The notes under the pieces: generated by a model
Told to the model about the DNA's origin: nothing
The model's database searches: none
What the model saw: only the letters and a program-made list of their open reading frames with translations
Translations under genes and position numbers: made by a program
In this document: positions 31,558 through 42,990 of the stretch, one piece after another
How positions within the stretch are numbered: the first letter of the stretch is position 1
Layout: each line of letters begins with the position of its first letter
Origin: Phymatolithon calcareum
Taxonomy: Eukaryota > Rhodophyta > Florideophyceae > Hapalidiales
DNA: 64,000 bases
Assembly (NCBI GenBank): GCA_977006965.1
Contig: OZ345379.1
Span: 2,108,001 to 2,172,000 of the forward strand
Reading direction: 5' to 3'

Positions 31558-33800
31558 CAGGGATTTGGAGTAATATATTGCTATTATATTGAAAGGCAAC
31601 GCCTAGCCGGAATAGCTATTGCAATAACAGAACGTGAACCAATATGTCTATTGCTATTGAAGTACCTTTTACAAAAACGTGATTACATATCTAATAAAAC
31701 TTGCTGCTCAGAATCCTTCCCAGCACGTTCAGCAACTCGAGCGCTATTGATATCGGCCAACGCAGTAACGACGGTTTGAAAATCCCAGTAACTTCGATTG
31801 ACTTTCAAGAATAGCAAAGACTCGAAGAGCAGAGGAGTAATTCGCTGCCTATTATCCGCAAGGATTCCGCCGGCAAGTGATAACAGTCGTTCAATTTCGG
31901 CAGAAGAACCAAGAATAAATTTCGGATCCATGTAGGTCTGAGCAGGTTCACGACGACGACGCTTTCGCTTCTTGAAAATTTCAGCCATCGACAAAGTATC
32001 ATCTTCCTCTTCAGGTCCGCTTCGATGTTCTATCGTCTCAGACTGCATCTTCAGGTGCGCACATGCTGCCTTTTCTTCGTCCGTCATCGTCGCTACTTCG
32101 TTTCTCTGGATTTTGATGACCCCCGCCTCGAACGTAGAGTTCGGTGAGTGCACAGAGTGGAGCTTGATGTAGTTGTCCTTGAGACTGTACCTGTATAACG
32201 GCGCTCCAACCATATTTCGCTGAACTTGGATAGTATTTGTCAATGTGTCCAGCGCGAGACAGCACTCGTCCAGAGTAGCATGTCGCTTTAGAAGCGCGAT
32301 TGGTACAGTGTTGATGCCTTTCAGATGTGCCGCTAACTTATTGCACTGCAAACGAAAGTGCGATGAACGCGAAATAGACAGCTCTAATCCATCCGTATCG
32401 GCGACTTCTTCCATCACCACTCGAATTCGAACAAAGCGATTCATCATAGAGGAAAGTCCTTACCACCGAGTTGCACAAGGAAGAACTAGTGCAATATTCG
32501 TAAGGCGGTGCAGTATCACTCGATTTTTGATGCTTCCTTTGCATTCGCGCGTCGTAGTGAGAACTTCATCAAGAACTCGTCTTGAAGACGGAGAAGCTAC
32601 CATACTGTTCCCTTCCAGTGCCAATTTGTGGTTACAACACCCAACATGCGGGATCTCCATCTTGTCGGCTATGCACTTGTTCAGTGCACAGCTATCTCCA
32701 ATCTGACAGACTGCCCAGTAGTGCATATTGACGTGATAATAGATGAAGATATGTTCGAACTGTCGAATGTGAGCCTCGGTGTCGAACGATATTGCATGAA
32801 AACCCTCAATTTCACCATCAGCGTCACGTTTGGCGATTAGTGACGTTGATAATAAAGGCATCACCAGTTCCTCTCGTACGACGCTTTGTCCACCATACAA
32901 ATGGGTTACCTTCCTCATGAACACTGCGTAAATCCCAAGGTAGTGAGAACCATATTTGATCCATCCGTCATGCATGATAGCCCCACGCGTGTTTTCAAGA
33001 TCGTTCTTGATAGAATTTTCAACAAGTTCTACCAACTTGAACATCGTTTCGCGCAACGCTTTGATGGATATGTCCTCATCGACCTTGCAAAAGTCACAAA
33101 ATATCGAATTTTCGATGTACGATAGAGGTAACGATAGTGAGATGAGGATCTCGATGTACTGGTACATAGCCTTATCCCGACCAGTAGACGATTGACTGGT
33201 TCGGAAAAAGGACGAGATATCGCGATGACCGTCTTGAGTTCCTTCTTCTTCAACGCAAGTGCGATACATCTCCATCAGTTTCGGCTCATTTCCGCCCGCC
33301 ACACACGACAATAGATGAGAATAAGGGTTACGCCATCCAAAGCCCATCGGAAAAGTAACAACAGGGGGGTCGTTTCTGCAGCGGTAATCACGCGGGCATG
33401 AATAAACAAAACAAGGCACGTTGTGTCGTGTGATGTTGGTGCTTTTCCGCGATGATATGTCTTTAACGGTATCGGCTTGTTTTTTCATGATCGTTTTGAC
33501 GATAGACTCTAGTTTGGGTTTCGGGGCCATGTTTTCGAAGAGGACGGCACCAACAGAAGTGGATGACTGAAATCGAGGAGCAATGTCAGTTTGTTTGACT
33601 CAATATCGTAATATCCTTGCAACGGTATAAAAGCACCACGTTATGTCTAGAAACCCTCACAAGAACGTATAAATTCTGTTTACAGATGTGCCACTCGAAT
33701 CTTTCAATATGTATTGCAATACAGACCTCGTGGTAAATAACGTATCAATAGCAGTATATTTAAATATATCGCAATAGCAGTATACTACTTCCAATCCCTG
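31558..33800 (-). mobile_element. hAT transposon 1, nearly intact
   Basis: 2243 bases with inverted ends CAGGGATTTGGAGTAATATA (31558) and CAGGGATTGGAAGTAGTATA (complement, 33800). The 8-bp target duplication CCTGGATC is perfect (31550-31557 and 33801-33808). Removing the element and one duplicate restores the Harbinger reading frame. Subterminal TATTGCTATT/AATAGCAGTA repeats lie at both ends. The single gene is on the minus strand. Confidence 0.93.
31683..33530 (-). pseudogene. hAT transposase with one in-frame stop
   Basis: One frame runs from the ATG at 33530 to the stop at 31683-31685, interrupted only by TAA at 32462-32460, just after LPCATRW (residue 356). The N-terminal third has a Cys/His cluster (PCFVYSCPRDYRC, then HLLSCVAGG), a BED-like zinc finger. 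Catalytic-core landmarks are GAIMHDGW, FHAISFD and VGCCNHKLAL. The C-terminal dimerisation domain (hATC) reads FILGSSAEIERLLSLAGGIL, RITPLLFESLLFLKVN. A basic KKRKRRRREP stretch is a likely nuclear signal. The rest is free of frameshifts, so decay is recent; the stop could also be a read error or be polymorphic. Confidence 0.88.
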
Positions 33801-34600
33801 CCTGGATCCCGTTTGGTGATCCCAGAAAGCTGAATATGTTAGCCGGCGAATTTAGTCAGTCTAGCACAGTACAAAGCCCGCTCGAGGGCTGCGTCGCTAT
33901 CGAGGTGTCTAAACCACCTGACAAAGACGTTCCACGGAATTTCTTCTGCCGGAAAGGCATACATGCCCTTCCAGTTCAAGCCTGTGTTGACGCACGTTAC
34001 AGATTTCTGTACATGTCGTGCAATTGTGTGGGATGAACTCATGACTCTGTAGCGTTTGCTCTGTCATCACTGGCGCGTCGGCTGCAACACAGAGCGATGC
34101 TACCCGGATTCTGGATTGCTGCGGACGCTGCGTACTCCTGCATGTACGGCGTCGTGAGGCCCTGGTCAAAATCCTCGTTTGGACACACAGAAGATGGTTT
34201 GTTCGGTAACGATTTCAATTTCTGTCATAGTTCAATGAGGATCCAAGTTGAGCAAGCGTTCGGTATCCTTGTACGTCGATGGGGTGTGCTCTGGCGACCC
34301 CTTTCGTTCTAAATGGTAGACACGCTGCCAATACTTTCAGTCTGCATGCAGCTCCATAATTTTGCAGTCGACAACGACGAGGACTTCCAAGGATTTATGT
34401 CGGCTTTCGAAGAAATAGTGAGCAGAAATGATGCGGAAGAATGGTTAAGGAGCACTAGATAATTATTTGCGAACGCTATGGGCCAAAACCAAGGTCAAAG
34501 AAGTGGTTTACTGGCTTGTGAGATGATGGCGCTAATGATAACTAACTTAAAAAGCAGAGGGATAAATAGGCCTGCACAAGCGTGAGAGTCACGTAAAATT

Positions 34601-36495
34601 TCACGAAATAGTCCGGGTTAAAGAGGCACTTATTTGTTTCTGAAGTTGAGCGATTTTCTTTTCCAACAGCTGAACAGTACGGCTGGAGCCGCTAATCGGA
34701 ATTAAATCAGCCCGCTGTTTCTTGAGATCCGTGAGTTCACGCAGAAGTGAAATGCAGTCTTCAGTGGTGCGCCCGAGGCAGCAGTGCTCGGTATTGAAGA
34801 GTTCCTTTCTTCCTCTGAACTTTTCTTCGCGGTTTACAGAAATCCGACAAGAGCAACGCTCAAAGCGCAAGTTTTCTCATAACGTGCAGTATCTGCAGCC
34901 TTCGCTTCTTCTACAATTTTTCGCTTCTTGCGCAGGGCGCCACCGCGACTGCTCAGCTGTCCCCCATCTCCATCGTCGTATTCTGTCCCTTTAGGCGCGA
35001 GCTTCCATGCGAAGTTCAACAAAGCCGTGTCCTCGTCTTTAGTTCTGCATTTCAGGGCATAGAACATAAACCCGATAGGTAATGCCTGTGGTGCCATTCC
35101 CGTGGAGTTGAGTGCATGTGGTACAAACTCATGAAAGTTGTTGCTCTCTCCGTCGATCTGCCCCGACACCGTCTAGTTGTCGTACGCGCGTGTGAAAAGC
35201 CGTCGTGTTTTAAAAAACTTGTCCTTCAACCACGGGCCCGACCGGAATGTTCCAGGCGCCGCATTAACGTCCAAACCTTCAAGTACATCGTATCCCATGA
35301 CACATGCCCTGACGTCAAGGACGTTCTATGCGGAAGCGTCATTTAACAAAGCCTGCAAAATAGATTTCCAGAACACGTCTCTGTTTTCTCGACGCTGCAA
35401 CTGCGCCCGACTGAGATCCAGCCCAGAATCTATGAGAGCCTGACGTGCTTCTTCGCTCTCAGCGAGAACTGCCATTAGGCAGGCGAATTCAGATGTGGTC
35501 ATTGGTGGCTCGGAACTCGTCCGTTCCCCGAGTGGCCGGTGATGCTCTGAATCGCGAGTGGTCAATTACTCTTTCGTTGGCGCGACGTAGATATCGATAA
35601 AAATGTTTTCTGGTCTGTGCCAGAAGGTGACCTGCGAGGGGCCGAAAGAACCCTCGTACCAAAAACGTCCTTGCTCGACGTTATCATCTGCGAAGCTCAG
35701 TAAGTTGCATACCACAGAATTCTTGATTCCACAAGTACGAACGCTCGCCTCTTTGGCGAGCTTGCGCAGTTCAAACTTATTCCTCAGCAGGAGACACGTG
35801 TAAGCATAGTCTCTTGGCATTGGCGTTGTGAGCGAGTGGCGCTGCGGGACATAACACTTCAACCACGGCCTGGATTTCGCTGTATTTACGTCTCCGGCGA
35901 CTAAGTCCTGGTCATCATCGCTACTGTGGGAGTGCTGCACGACTGAGATCATAGTATTCTGTTCATCATCGACCAGGCCATGTGTTGCGGCCAATATCGA
36001 CGCCGAATCTAATGATGGTACAGGAGAATCGCGGCTTACGCTGGGGGCTTGAGTCCCGCGAAGTTGCGTCAAGTGCCATGCGTCATCCGTGCTTTCCCGT
36101 GGTGAGGAAGTGTCGAGTGCAGCATGCACAACAGGAGCGACCTCTCGGGAGTTCGCCTGTACTGCAGTTCGAGAAACACCAGTGAAAAATGGCGGCAAAG
36201 GCGTGCGCGAGGTCTGTCCCGCAGTTGCACTTTCCGCGTGCTGTGTGTCTCTCGAAAGTGCGCCAGGGTGCAACGCGAAAATACATTACGAGTCGCCATC
36301 GCCGTGCAGATCAGCATGCTCGACAGCGCTGACGGAGGGGCTGGCATTGGCGAGCCGGTCGCCATTGGCATTAGAGGGCGCACTGGCGTCGATGGACAGA
36401 TCGCCGGGAAGCATGGTATTGGCTCGCTGGTGTTGCGGCCCGGTGCTCGTGGGCGGCTCAGTGCGTACAGGGGCGACCAGGGACAGCGGTTCCAC
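34601..36495 (-). pseudogene. Second (DNA-binding/partner) ORF of the Harbinger-like element
   Basis: Minus-strand pieces 36495-36286, 36273-35566 and 35565-35326 share one frame, separated by stops at 36288-36286 and 35568-35566. The frame then shifts to 35169-34834 and 34870-34601. The pieces read as a Ser/Thr-rich N terminus, a middle with FWKSILQALL, a LFTRAYDN / TVSGQIDGESNNFHEFVPHA junction where the frame is lost, and a coiled-coil tail (DCISLLRELTDLKKQ, LLEKKIAQLQKQI). Harbinger elements carry a Myb/SANT-like partner needed for transposition; the position fits, but the SANT fold is my inference. Confidence 0.6.
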
Positions 36496-36839
36496 TGCGG
36501 GCCCCTGTTCGGTCTTGGACTTGAACAGTTCTCATAGTCTTCCGATTTTCCCGTTACGATGGGTTACCCGGGTGGTATTTTCACACACTTGGGCATTGCC
36601 CAAATATCGCATTCTGTGTAACGGTCAGCGCGAGCATTAGTTTCCACAAATTGGAGAACAGTACAGTACGAGCAAGACGGTGGGCGAGCCCAGCCATGCA
36701 TGGATGTAGTCATCTAAAATAGAATTTCTGGCACAGAGCATACACAATCCGGTATAGACTAGGTGGGAATTTCCCAGTTCTAGTGTAATTACATCGGGCA
36801 GGCATGGGAACGAGAATGTGCGGTATAGACAGAGCCTCA

Positions 36840-39549
36840 GTACCTTAGTTGCAGCTACGTACCGAAGAGACCGACAGTGAGGAAAGAAAACCGTAGATCC
36901 TTGCTTAAATCTGGAAACATTGTAAGCTGCAATGAATGCCATACACAGTACACCCGTTTAATCTACAGTGAGGGAAGCAAATGATGTAAGGGAGGAGAGG
37001 TGCGAGGCCCGAGGGGAAATAATTAGACTCGAGGGCGAAGCCCGAGGAGCAATTGTGTTCCCTAGGTCCCACAACGAGCCTTGCGCACATCATTTGTGTC
37101 ACCAAAAAGTGCTCCACATAGTACTTGTCCCCTGAAATGTCCCGTTTTTGTGTTCTAAGCCTGCGAAAGCGAGCAACCGAAACAAAACTTTCATACATTT
37201 GTTCTCCCCCTGAAAAGTGCTTAAAAACTTCAACAAAACAGAAATGCATTTCTTTCCCCAGAATGGGGAAACATGGAATTTTTTTCTCCATAATGGGGGA
37301 AACACGAGATTTTTTCGCCTGTTCGGCATCAGTTTTTCGTAGATTCGCCAATAGAAATCCACTAAACTGATGGTGCTATGGTACTTTCTTTTGTGTTCAT
37401 AGCCGCAGCATATATGAAACATATCAGCTGTCCAACTTACAATTGATACAGGACGGACATCTCTTGTTTCCCCCGTGTCTGGGGACAAGTCGAGTTGTAG
37501 AGCGATTTCAGTCCGGAGGGATGAAATTTTCGGACGTACCCATTTGCGGTGACGAAAGACTCAAAATGGTTCGAACATGATGTACGGATACTTACAGAGG
37601 AACGCACAGCTGAAATATAAGCGAAAAATAGGAGTATTCGGTTTTGAGGATTGCATTTTGCAGAATTGCAGCCACATTAAAATTTTGGTATTTATGTTGA
37701 TTGTAGATCGTGAAAGGCACTCCGATTTCAGTTTTGCACGTATATCAGTTCAAACGGATACAGTTAGCAGGAATTTACTATAGCTCACAGTTTTGTACAC
37801 TATAAGCACCTTCCATTGATCTTTTTATCAAATTTTCGAGAGATCTGAACGTATCAGCAAATCACTTTGACCTAATTCTAGTCCCTATAATGGTCGCCGC
37901 TTCGCGGGGCGCTTGAAGTTTCGCCTAGTACAACGCGACCACCAGTTTCCATCCTGTCCGCTTAAAACTATAAACCCTTCAAGGTCCATCCCCGCCGTGA
38001 GCGTCGATACGCCGAGATACCGTGTGGTCTGTTTACTCCTGTAAAGTGTGCGCAGCCACGCTGATCTGGAGCCTGTATCTGAATGGCGTTAGTAATGGCA
38101 GGAGAACACCGGGTGCCGACTAAGAGGCTTGGTGGGTATCTTGGTTGACCGGCACTGAATGTTCTCGATTATGCAGATCGATCACGTTGTGGGCTATCTA
38201 TAACTGTGACAAGAACCATTGAGGTAAGGCGCCTGTGCCACTTTCCTACGACTTCGAAGCGTGGGCCTTCCGCACCTACGCTGAAGAAGCTGCGCCCCTG
38301 CGCCTGTTACAAATGAAATACCTTGTGGAGCACGAGGGGCGAGGTCCTGAAGATTAGGATCAGAGAGCCGTACCATGGGACAAGCTTATAATGCCGCGCA
38401 ACCTCTTGTGATTGATGATATTTCGGATCGGGTTTCGTATACATGTCAAGGAGTACCGATGGTGGCACTCGATATACGGAGCAACGGTTCAGTACCGGAA
38501 CATGGAAATTGAGGCGATTCGAGAGAGACAGCCCTGAAAGACGTTCATTAACTAGGCTGCATTCTGCGCCGGAGTTATCAAGTGCTGAAGAGCACATGTT
38601 TGAGAGTTTCGAAGAAGAAGGTGAATAGAATGGGAGAGGTCGTCCGTAGAATTGCGACACTAAAATTGTAGATAGCCATGATACGGTTTTCGTGTCCCAC
38701 AGTACACCACTGGGAGGCGAAAATGGTCGTCCCGAGCGATAAGAGGTTCTGGTGTTGCTACGAGGAAAATACGCAAGAGCAGAGATATGAGAATGTTCTT
38801 TTTTGGGTTTTGAGGCCGATGAAATAGTTTATCGTTACAGGGGTAAGCTCAAAGCTCTGACTGCCGATCTAGTCCGCTGACATGCGGGAAGTGCCGAAGT
38901 TGATGTGTATTATTCAAAGCGATGAGCTTGCTCAACAGTGGAAGCGCCAGATGGCCTACGAGTTTGTGAGCACATGGCGCTGGTGAGCCTGTACATTACA
39001 GAGCGAGTAGATTTTGGATCCAATCCGAAGTATAAACGAGAAAAGCTTGGTTCATAATATCGCTTTGTGCAATAAATGTGATTGAAATGATTACTGCGAG
39101 ATAAACTCGCTCATGATATCTTCAAGGCCGTACAGCACAGAGATGATGTTGAATACCTTGTTCGGAAACGTCGGGCGGCAGAAGTTATTTTTCGCGAACA
39201 CAGAGGACGAGGAGGTGAAGAATATCCTACATGAATTGAAGGACCTTTGCGGGGCCAGGAATGACATCTGGAGATATTGCGGAGATCTTGACAATGGAGA
39301 AGATGTCCAGGAAAATGCGCAGTGCACCGAGGTAAAGCTGCAGATATTCTCGTCCTCGATGATGTAGGTCGCCATCCTGTTGAATCGAGCTTATCCTCTC
39401 GACACCTGCACTTTGGACATGGCTGTCTGTGGCGGCGTGACTGCTCCATCGGAAGCAGGTTTTACAGACACAGACAGAGCAGTCACGCCATTCGGAGACG
39501 TATTGCAGCATTGCGGCAGAAATCTGTTTAGTAGGAGGAAAATAGGAGC
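36840..39549. other. 2.7 kb without a supportable gene
   Basis: Small frames on both strands (for example 37351-36905 minus, 148 codons) without recognisable motifs. Near 37254-37320 a piece of about 33 bases with AATGGGGxAAACA is repeated twice in tandem. Near 37000-37060 CGAGGCCCGAGG/CGAAGCCCGAGG is repeated. I see no element or gene. Confidence 0.35.
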
Positions 39550-40439
39550 TAGTGTCTATGTGACGAACACCCTCAATTGAGGATGGAATTAGAAGCTCAA
39601 AAACGTTTGTAAAAAGAATGCGGAACAGTTTTTTAGCGCCAGATTCGGAAAGGAGACTTTCTGTTCTTGGTGGGGAGTACCCCTTTTAAAACCCTAAAAC
39701 CGTGTCTTTGGTCGGTACGAACCAAAATCTGCTAGTTACTCAGAAAAAACACATCTGCCATGCCTCGAGAAAAAGAACCGCGCCAAATGGTCGGTGCAGG
39801 CATGCACACCAAAGAAACAACAGTAATAAGTCCCACAGAGTGCTTTAGACTATACGGAGCATTTTACAAGTCAAAAAGGTGAGCGGCACTGTTCAAGACG
39901 TGCGCGTTGATGAAATTAAGGGCTGCTCGAGCACGTCAATTCGCGTGAAATTGGTCCTTGTTCAGAACGTAATCGAGATGACTAAGATTAAGACTTTCAA
40001 GATTGTTAACGTCAAGGCTGGGAAGGATAGCGAAGGCGCTGGTTCCTCTTGAACGGTTGTATCGAGTCCCAGCAGGGAAAATTTTGTACCTCGAACGCCG
40101 GCTAGAGTACTCGCGGTTGCCAATCTTCTTCGCCAAACGCCTAGTTCCCCGCTCGGTATCAACCACATTCTCGAAAAAAGGAAACAACAACCAACTATGC
40201 AATCCGCAGGAACTCTTAATATACTTTTTCGGGCTCTCTCACCTACCCACTGTATGGTGCTTGGGACAAACAATCTCAAGAGGAGCTTGAAGTCATTGCG
40301 CCAGACCGTGATCAGAGTATTTTTGCTAAAGGAGTGCAATGGTTCGAGCGCCAAGTTCCGTGTCCAATTCGGGGAGGGATTTCGCGTCAGTTCTGGAAAG
40401 TTTGCACTATCAATGTAGATGTTATATCCGAGAACGGTG

Positions 40440-42988
40440 TTCCATCAAGATATGCACATTTAACGTTGGTGGCTCTCCGGAAATGCCGCGTATGGTTGAG
40501 GAGCTCTTCGAAAACAATGCAGTGGATATTCTCGGGATTACGGAGACATGGCAAAAGGAGGACCAATCGCTGAGAGTTCCCTATAATCAGGTATCCACGA
40601 CAAGGCCATGCCCACCACGTGCTAAGCTTAGGGGTGGGGTCGCCCTCCTCACGCCCAAAGGATTCCCCTTCAAAATTAACGTTAAGTTTCGCCACGCGAC
40701 GGATCGGTGACGATGGTCCCCGAATACCGCGAGACAAGAGACTATGAAGTCCCTGGACTTCGCCCAAACACACTGCAGAGGAAAGTCGGTGCTCATGGGG
40801 ACCTCAATGCCCGTCACCAACACTGGGTCACTAAATCCAAGATGAGAGGGCGACACCTAGTGCAACGGGCTGAAAAATCAAACTGGCGCATTCAAACATC
40901 ACCAGGCGCCACGTACAGATCAACGAGAGGAAACAGCAACATCGATTTGTTTGCGACCAAATCGCTGGACACGACAAGGGTGAAATATCCCAACGGGATT
41001 TGGGATGGAATAGGCAATGGACACCTCCCAGTCTCTATGGACGAGGGCCATTGGAAACCGGCCCCAACTAAAGAGGAATCGTTCATCTGAGCGACCGTGA
41101 GAAAGAGTGAGGAGCGAGCAGAAAGCGAATCCAAAGCGATGGAAAAATGGGGGCCCAGAATGTTCGGGAAACTGCGATGTTTCCAGCACAAGAAGGGGTT
41201 GGACAAGTGGTACGAGAAATTCCAGCGGCTCGTACCCAAGCCGTGGACAAACAAGCACCGCAGACCGCCACGCTTTAAACCATTCTGGACGCGAAATCTG
41301 GACCGAATGGCAAAAGAGAGAACCCGCCTGTACCGGAAAGCCAAGAAGACAATGAGAACGGAGGACTGGAAAACATACAAGAAGTTCCGAAACGAAACGC
41401 GCTTCAGAATGAAAGGCGAAATCCGGGCAGTATACCAAATACATCGATGATGTTGAAGATCAGTCGCCCCGCAAAGCCATAGAGACGCTGAGCAAAATCT
41501 TAAGATTTAAGCGGAAATGAAGTGGGATTAATCGAGCGCCCCACATATGTTCACAGCCCATATCGCCAACGTATGCGAAGCGGAGAAAGCCTGGAACCCT
41601 ACCCTAAGTCATTTCATTGTGTCGAAGACACTTCGGGAAAGGATCAAAAGTGCAGTCCGGCGAGCACCACGCGGAAAAGCACTGGGGCCTGACAAGATCG
41701 GAGTTGAAATGCTGCAAGCAAATCCGGAAATGAGCGGAGACCTGATTGTGGCCCTATGGGAGATGTGCGGCGAGCTGAATTGCAACCCGACGGCATGGCG
41801 AAGAGTGACGCTGATTCCGATTTAGAAGAAAGGAGCGAAACACGAAGCTGGGAGCTGCAGACCGATATCGCTCCTAAGCCAATTGCGGAAAATAATCATA
41901 GACTCAGCGATACGCAGCCGGTACAAATTTCACCACTTCCAATTAGGATTCCAAAGAAATAAACGGACAGAACTCGAGATACTAAAGTCCACGAGCACAA
42001 TGAAGAAGGAACACCGCTTTGCAGCCATTCTAGATCTCTCGGCGGCATACGATCGGGTTCCTAGGGACATACTCCAGAAGCGTGTGGACAAATAGCTACC
42101 CGCAGACTTAGCGGAAATGGTCAGATACCTGCTCAAGCCATCCTGGATTACAACGGCCGGAGACGAGGAAAAGAAGTGGCTCCTTATTGATCGCGAAGTC
42201 CCCCAAGGATCGCCCCTGAGCCCCTGCTTGTACAACTTGTTCATGGACACATTCGCGTTAACAATGGAAAAGGCACTTCGGCATATGTCGAAAAACCCCG
42301 CGATACTTTTCGCGGACGACGTGCAGCTCTAAGCCGCTAATTCCGATGGTATGCAATGGCTTTTGGATACGGCGACGAGCTGGGCCACAGAAAATGGAAT
42401 GACGTGGAACACTAAGAAAGGAAAAAGCGAAGTGCTTATCTATCTTGGATTATTGAAGCAAAAGTTCCGGCTCTCAGGCCAGGATCTCCACGAAACCCGC
42501 CTACGGGAATACCTGGGAACCACGATCGACAACACGGGAGTAGCACACCACGCAACACTAAAGCGCATCAACGCGGCGAAGGGAATAATCATCGGACTGA
42601 AAGACTTGGGAGTCCAAGCGCAAGGACTAGCTACTACCAAGAACATAGCAATGAACAAGACTCTTGTGCAATGCAGAGGACAGTAAGCGATACACCTCAC
42701 GCCATGGACAAACTTAGTCGAAGCGCAGATTAACCAAGCGGAGGGTCTGTTCTACTCTGTTGCCTTCGGTATCTGCGCGAAACGATTGCACGTTCGAATG
42801 CGAGCCCTCTGCATAACTACTCCACCTAAGATAAGAAGAGCACAACTCGGAGAGCACTTCACACAGAGACTTCTAAGAAGGAAGGACGAAATCGAGAAGG
42901 AAGCAAACTACGCAGGAAAAGAAGGGGACATACAGCAAGCAGAGAGGGATATCCGCTATCTGCAGGAGCAAGAGCTCCTGACAGGCTG
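40440..42988 (+). pseudogene. LINE ORF2: endonuclease and reverse transcriptase
   Basis: Endonuclease (40446-41090): start ICTFNVGG, then VDILGITETWQKE, GGVALLTPKG, HGDLNARHQHW, SNIDLFATKSLD and GNGHLPVSM, the order of AP-endonuclease-like EEP domains; the final S-D-H box is eroded. Reverse transcriptase (41547-42703): RAPRGKALGPDKIGVEMLQ, NPTAWRRVTLIPI, AAILDLSAAYDRVPRDIL (motif A), VPQGSPLSPCLYNLFMD (motif B), AILFADDVQL (motif C), then ENGMTWNTKKGKSE. The C-terminal part begins TPPKIRRAQLGEHFTQRLLR at about 42,820 and is cut by the pogo-like element at 42,990, continuing at 45,297 (ERAVRGLVTHKHESHH) to 45,643. Several stops and frameshifts disable it. Confidence 0.88.
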
Positions 42989-42990
42989 TA

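Larger units (their letters stand above)
31090..34462 (+). pseudogene. Harbinger-type DDE transposase, broken and split by hAT
   Basis: Segment 1 (31090-31549) carries VSTIAIVGSIVTL-type start, SRRRERQCFERI, then RVISPSIRLGVTLRLLGGGS, STVFDVFKETVAAI and EKELKMAW. After the hAT it resumes at 33809 with IPFGDPRKLNMLAGEFSQS, then NFFCRKGIHALPVQACVDAR (first catalytic Asp), FWIAADAAYSC (second Asp) and SSMRIQVEQAFGILVRRWG (Glu), ending WRPLSF, stop, LPILSVCMQLHNF and a final stop at 34460-34462. Order and motifs are those of the DDE_4 (Harbinger) family. Frameshifts near 31,275 and 34,040 and a stop at 34,310 kill it. When intact it would cut and paste its own element. Confidence 0.85.
31090..36835 (+). 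mobile_element. PIF/Harbinger-like DNA transposon, decayed, with a hAT insertion
   Basis: A plus-strand DDE transposase (31090-34462, interrupted) and a minus-strand second gene (36495-34601) converge, the two-gene layout of PIF/Harbinger elements. The outer part (36415-36835) is the inverted partner of 30178-30598. Clean terminal repeats and a 3-bp target duplication could not be read. A hAT element (31558-33800) splits the transposase. Confidence 0.75.

Noticed and set aside
36905-37351. 148-codon minus-strand frame
   Set aside because: Its middle is made of a short tandem duplication read in frame; no recognisable content.
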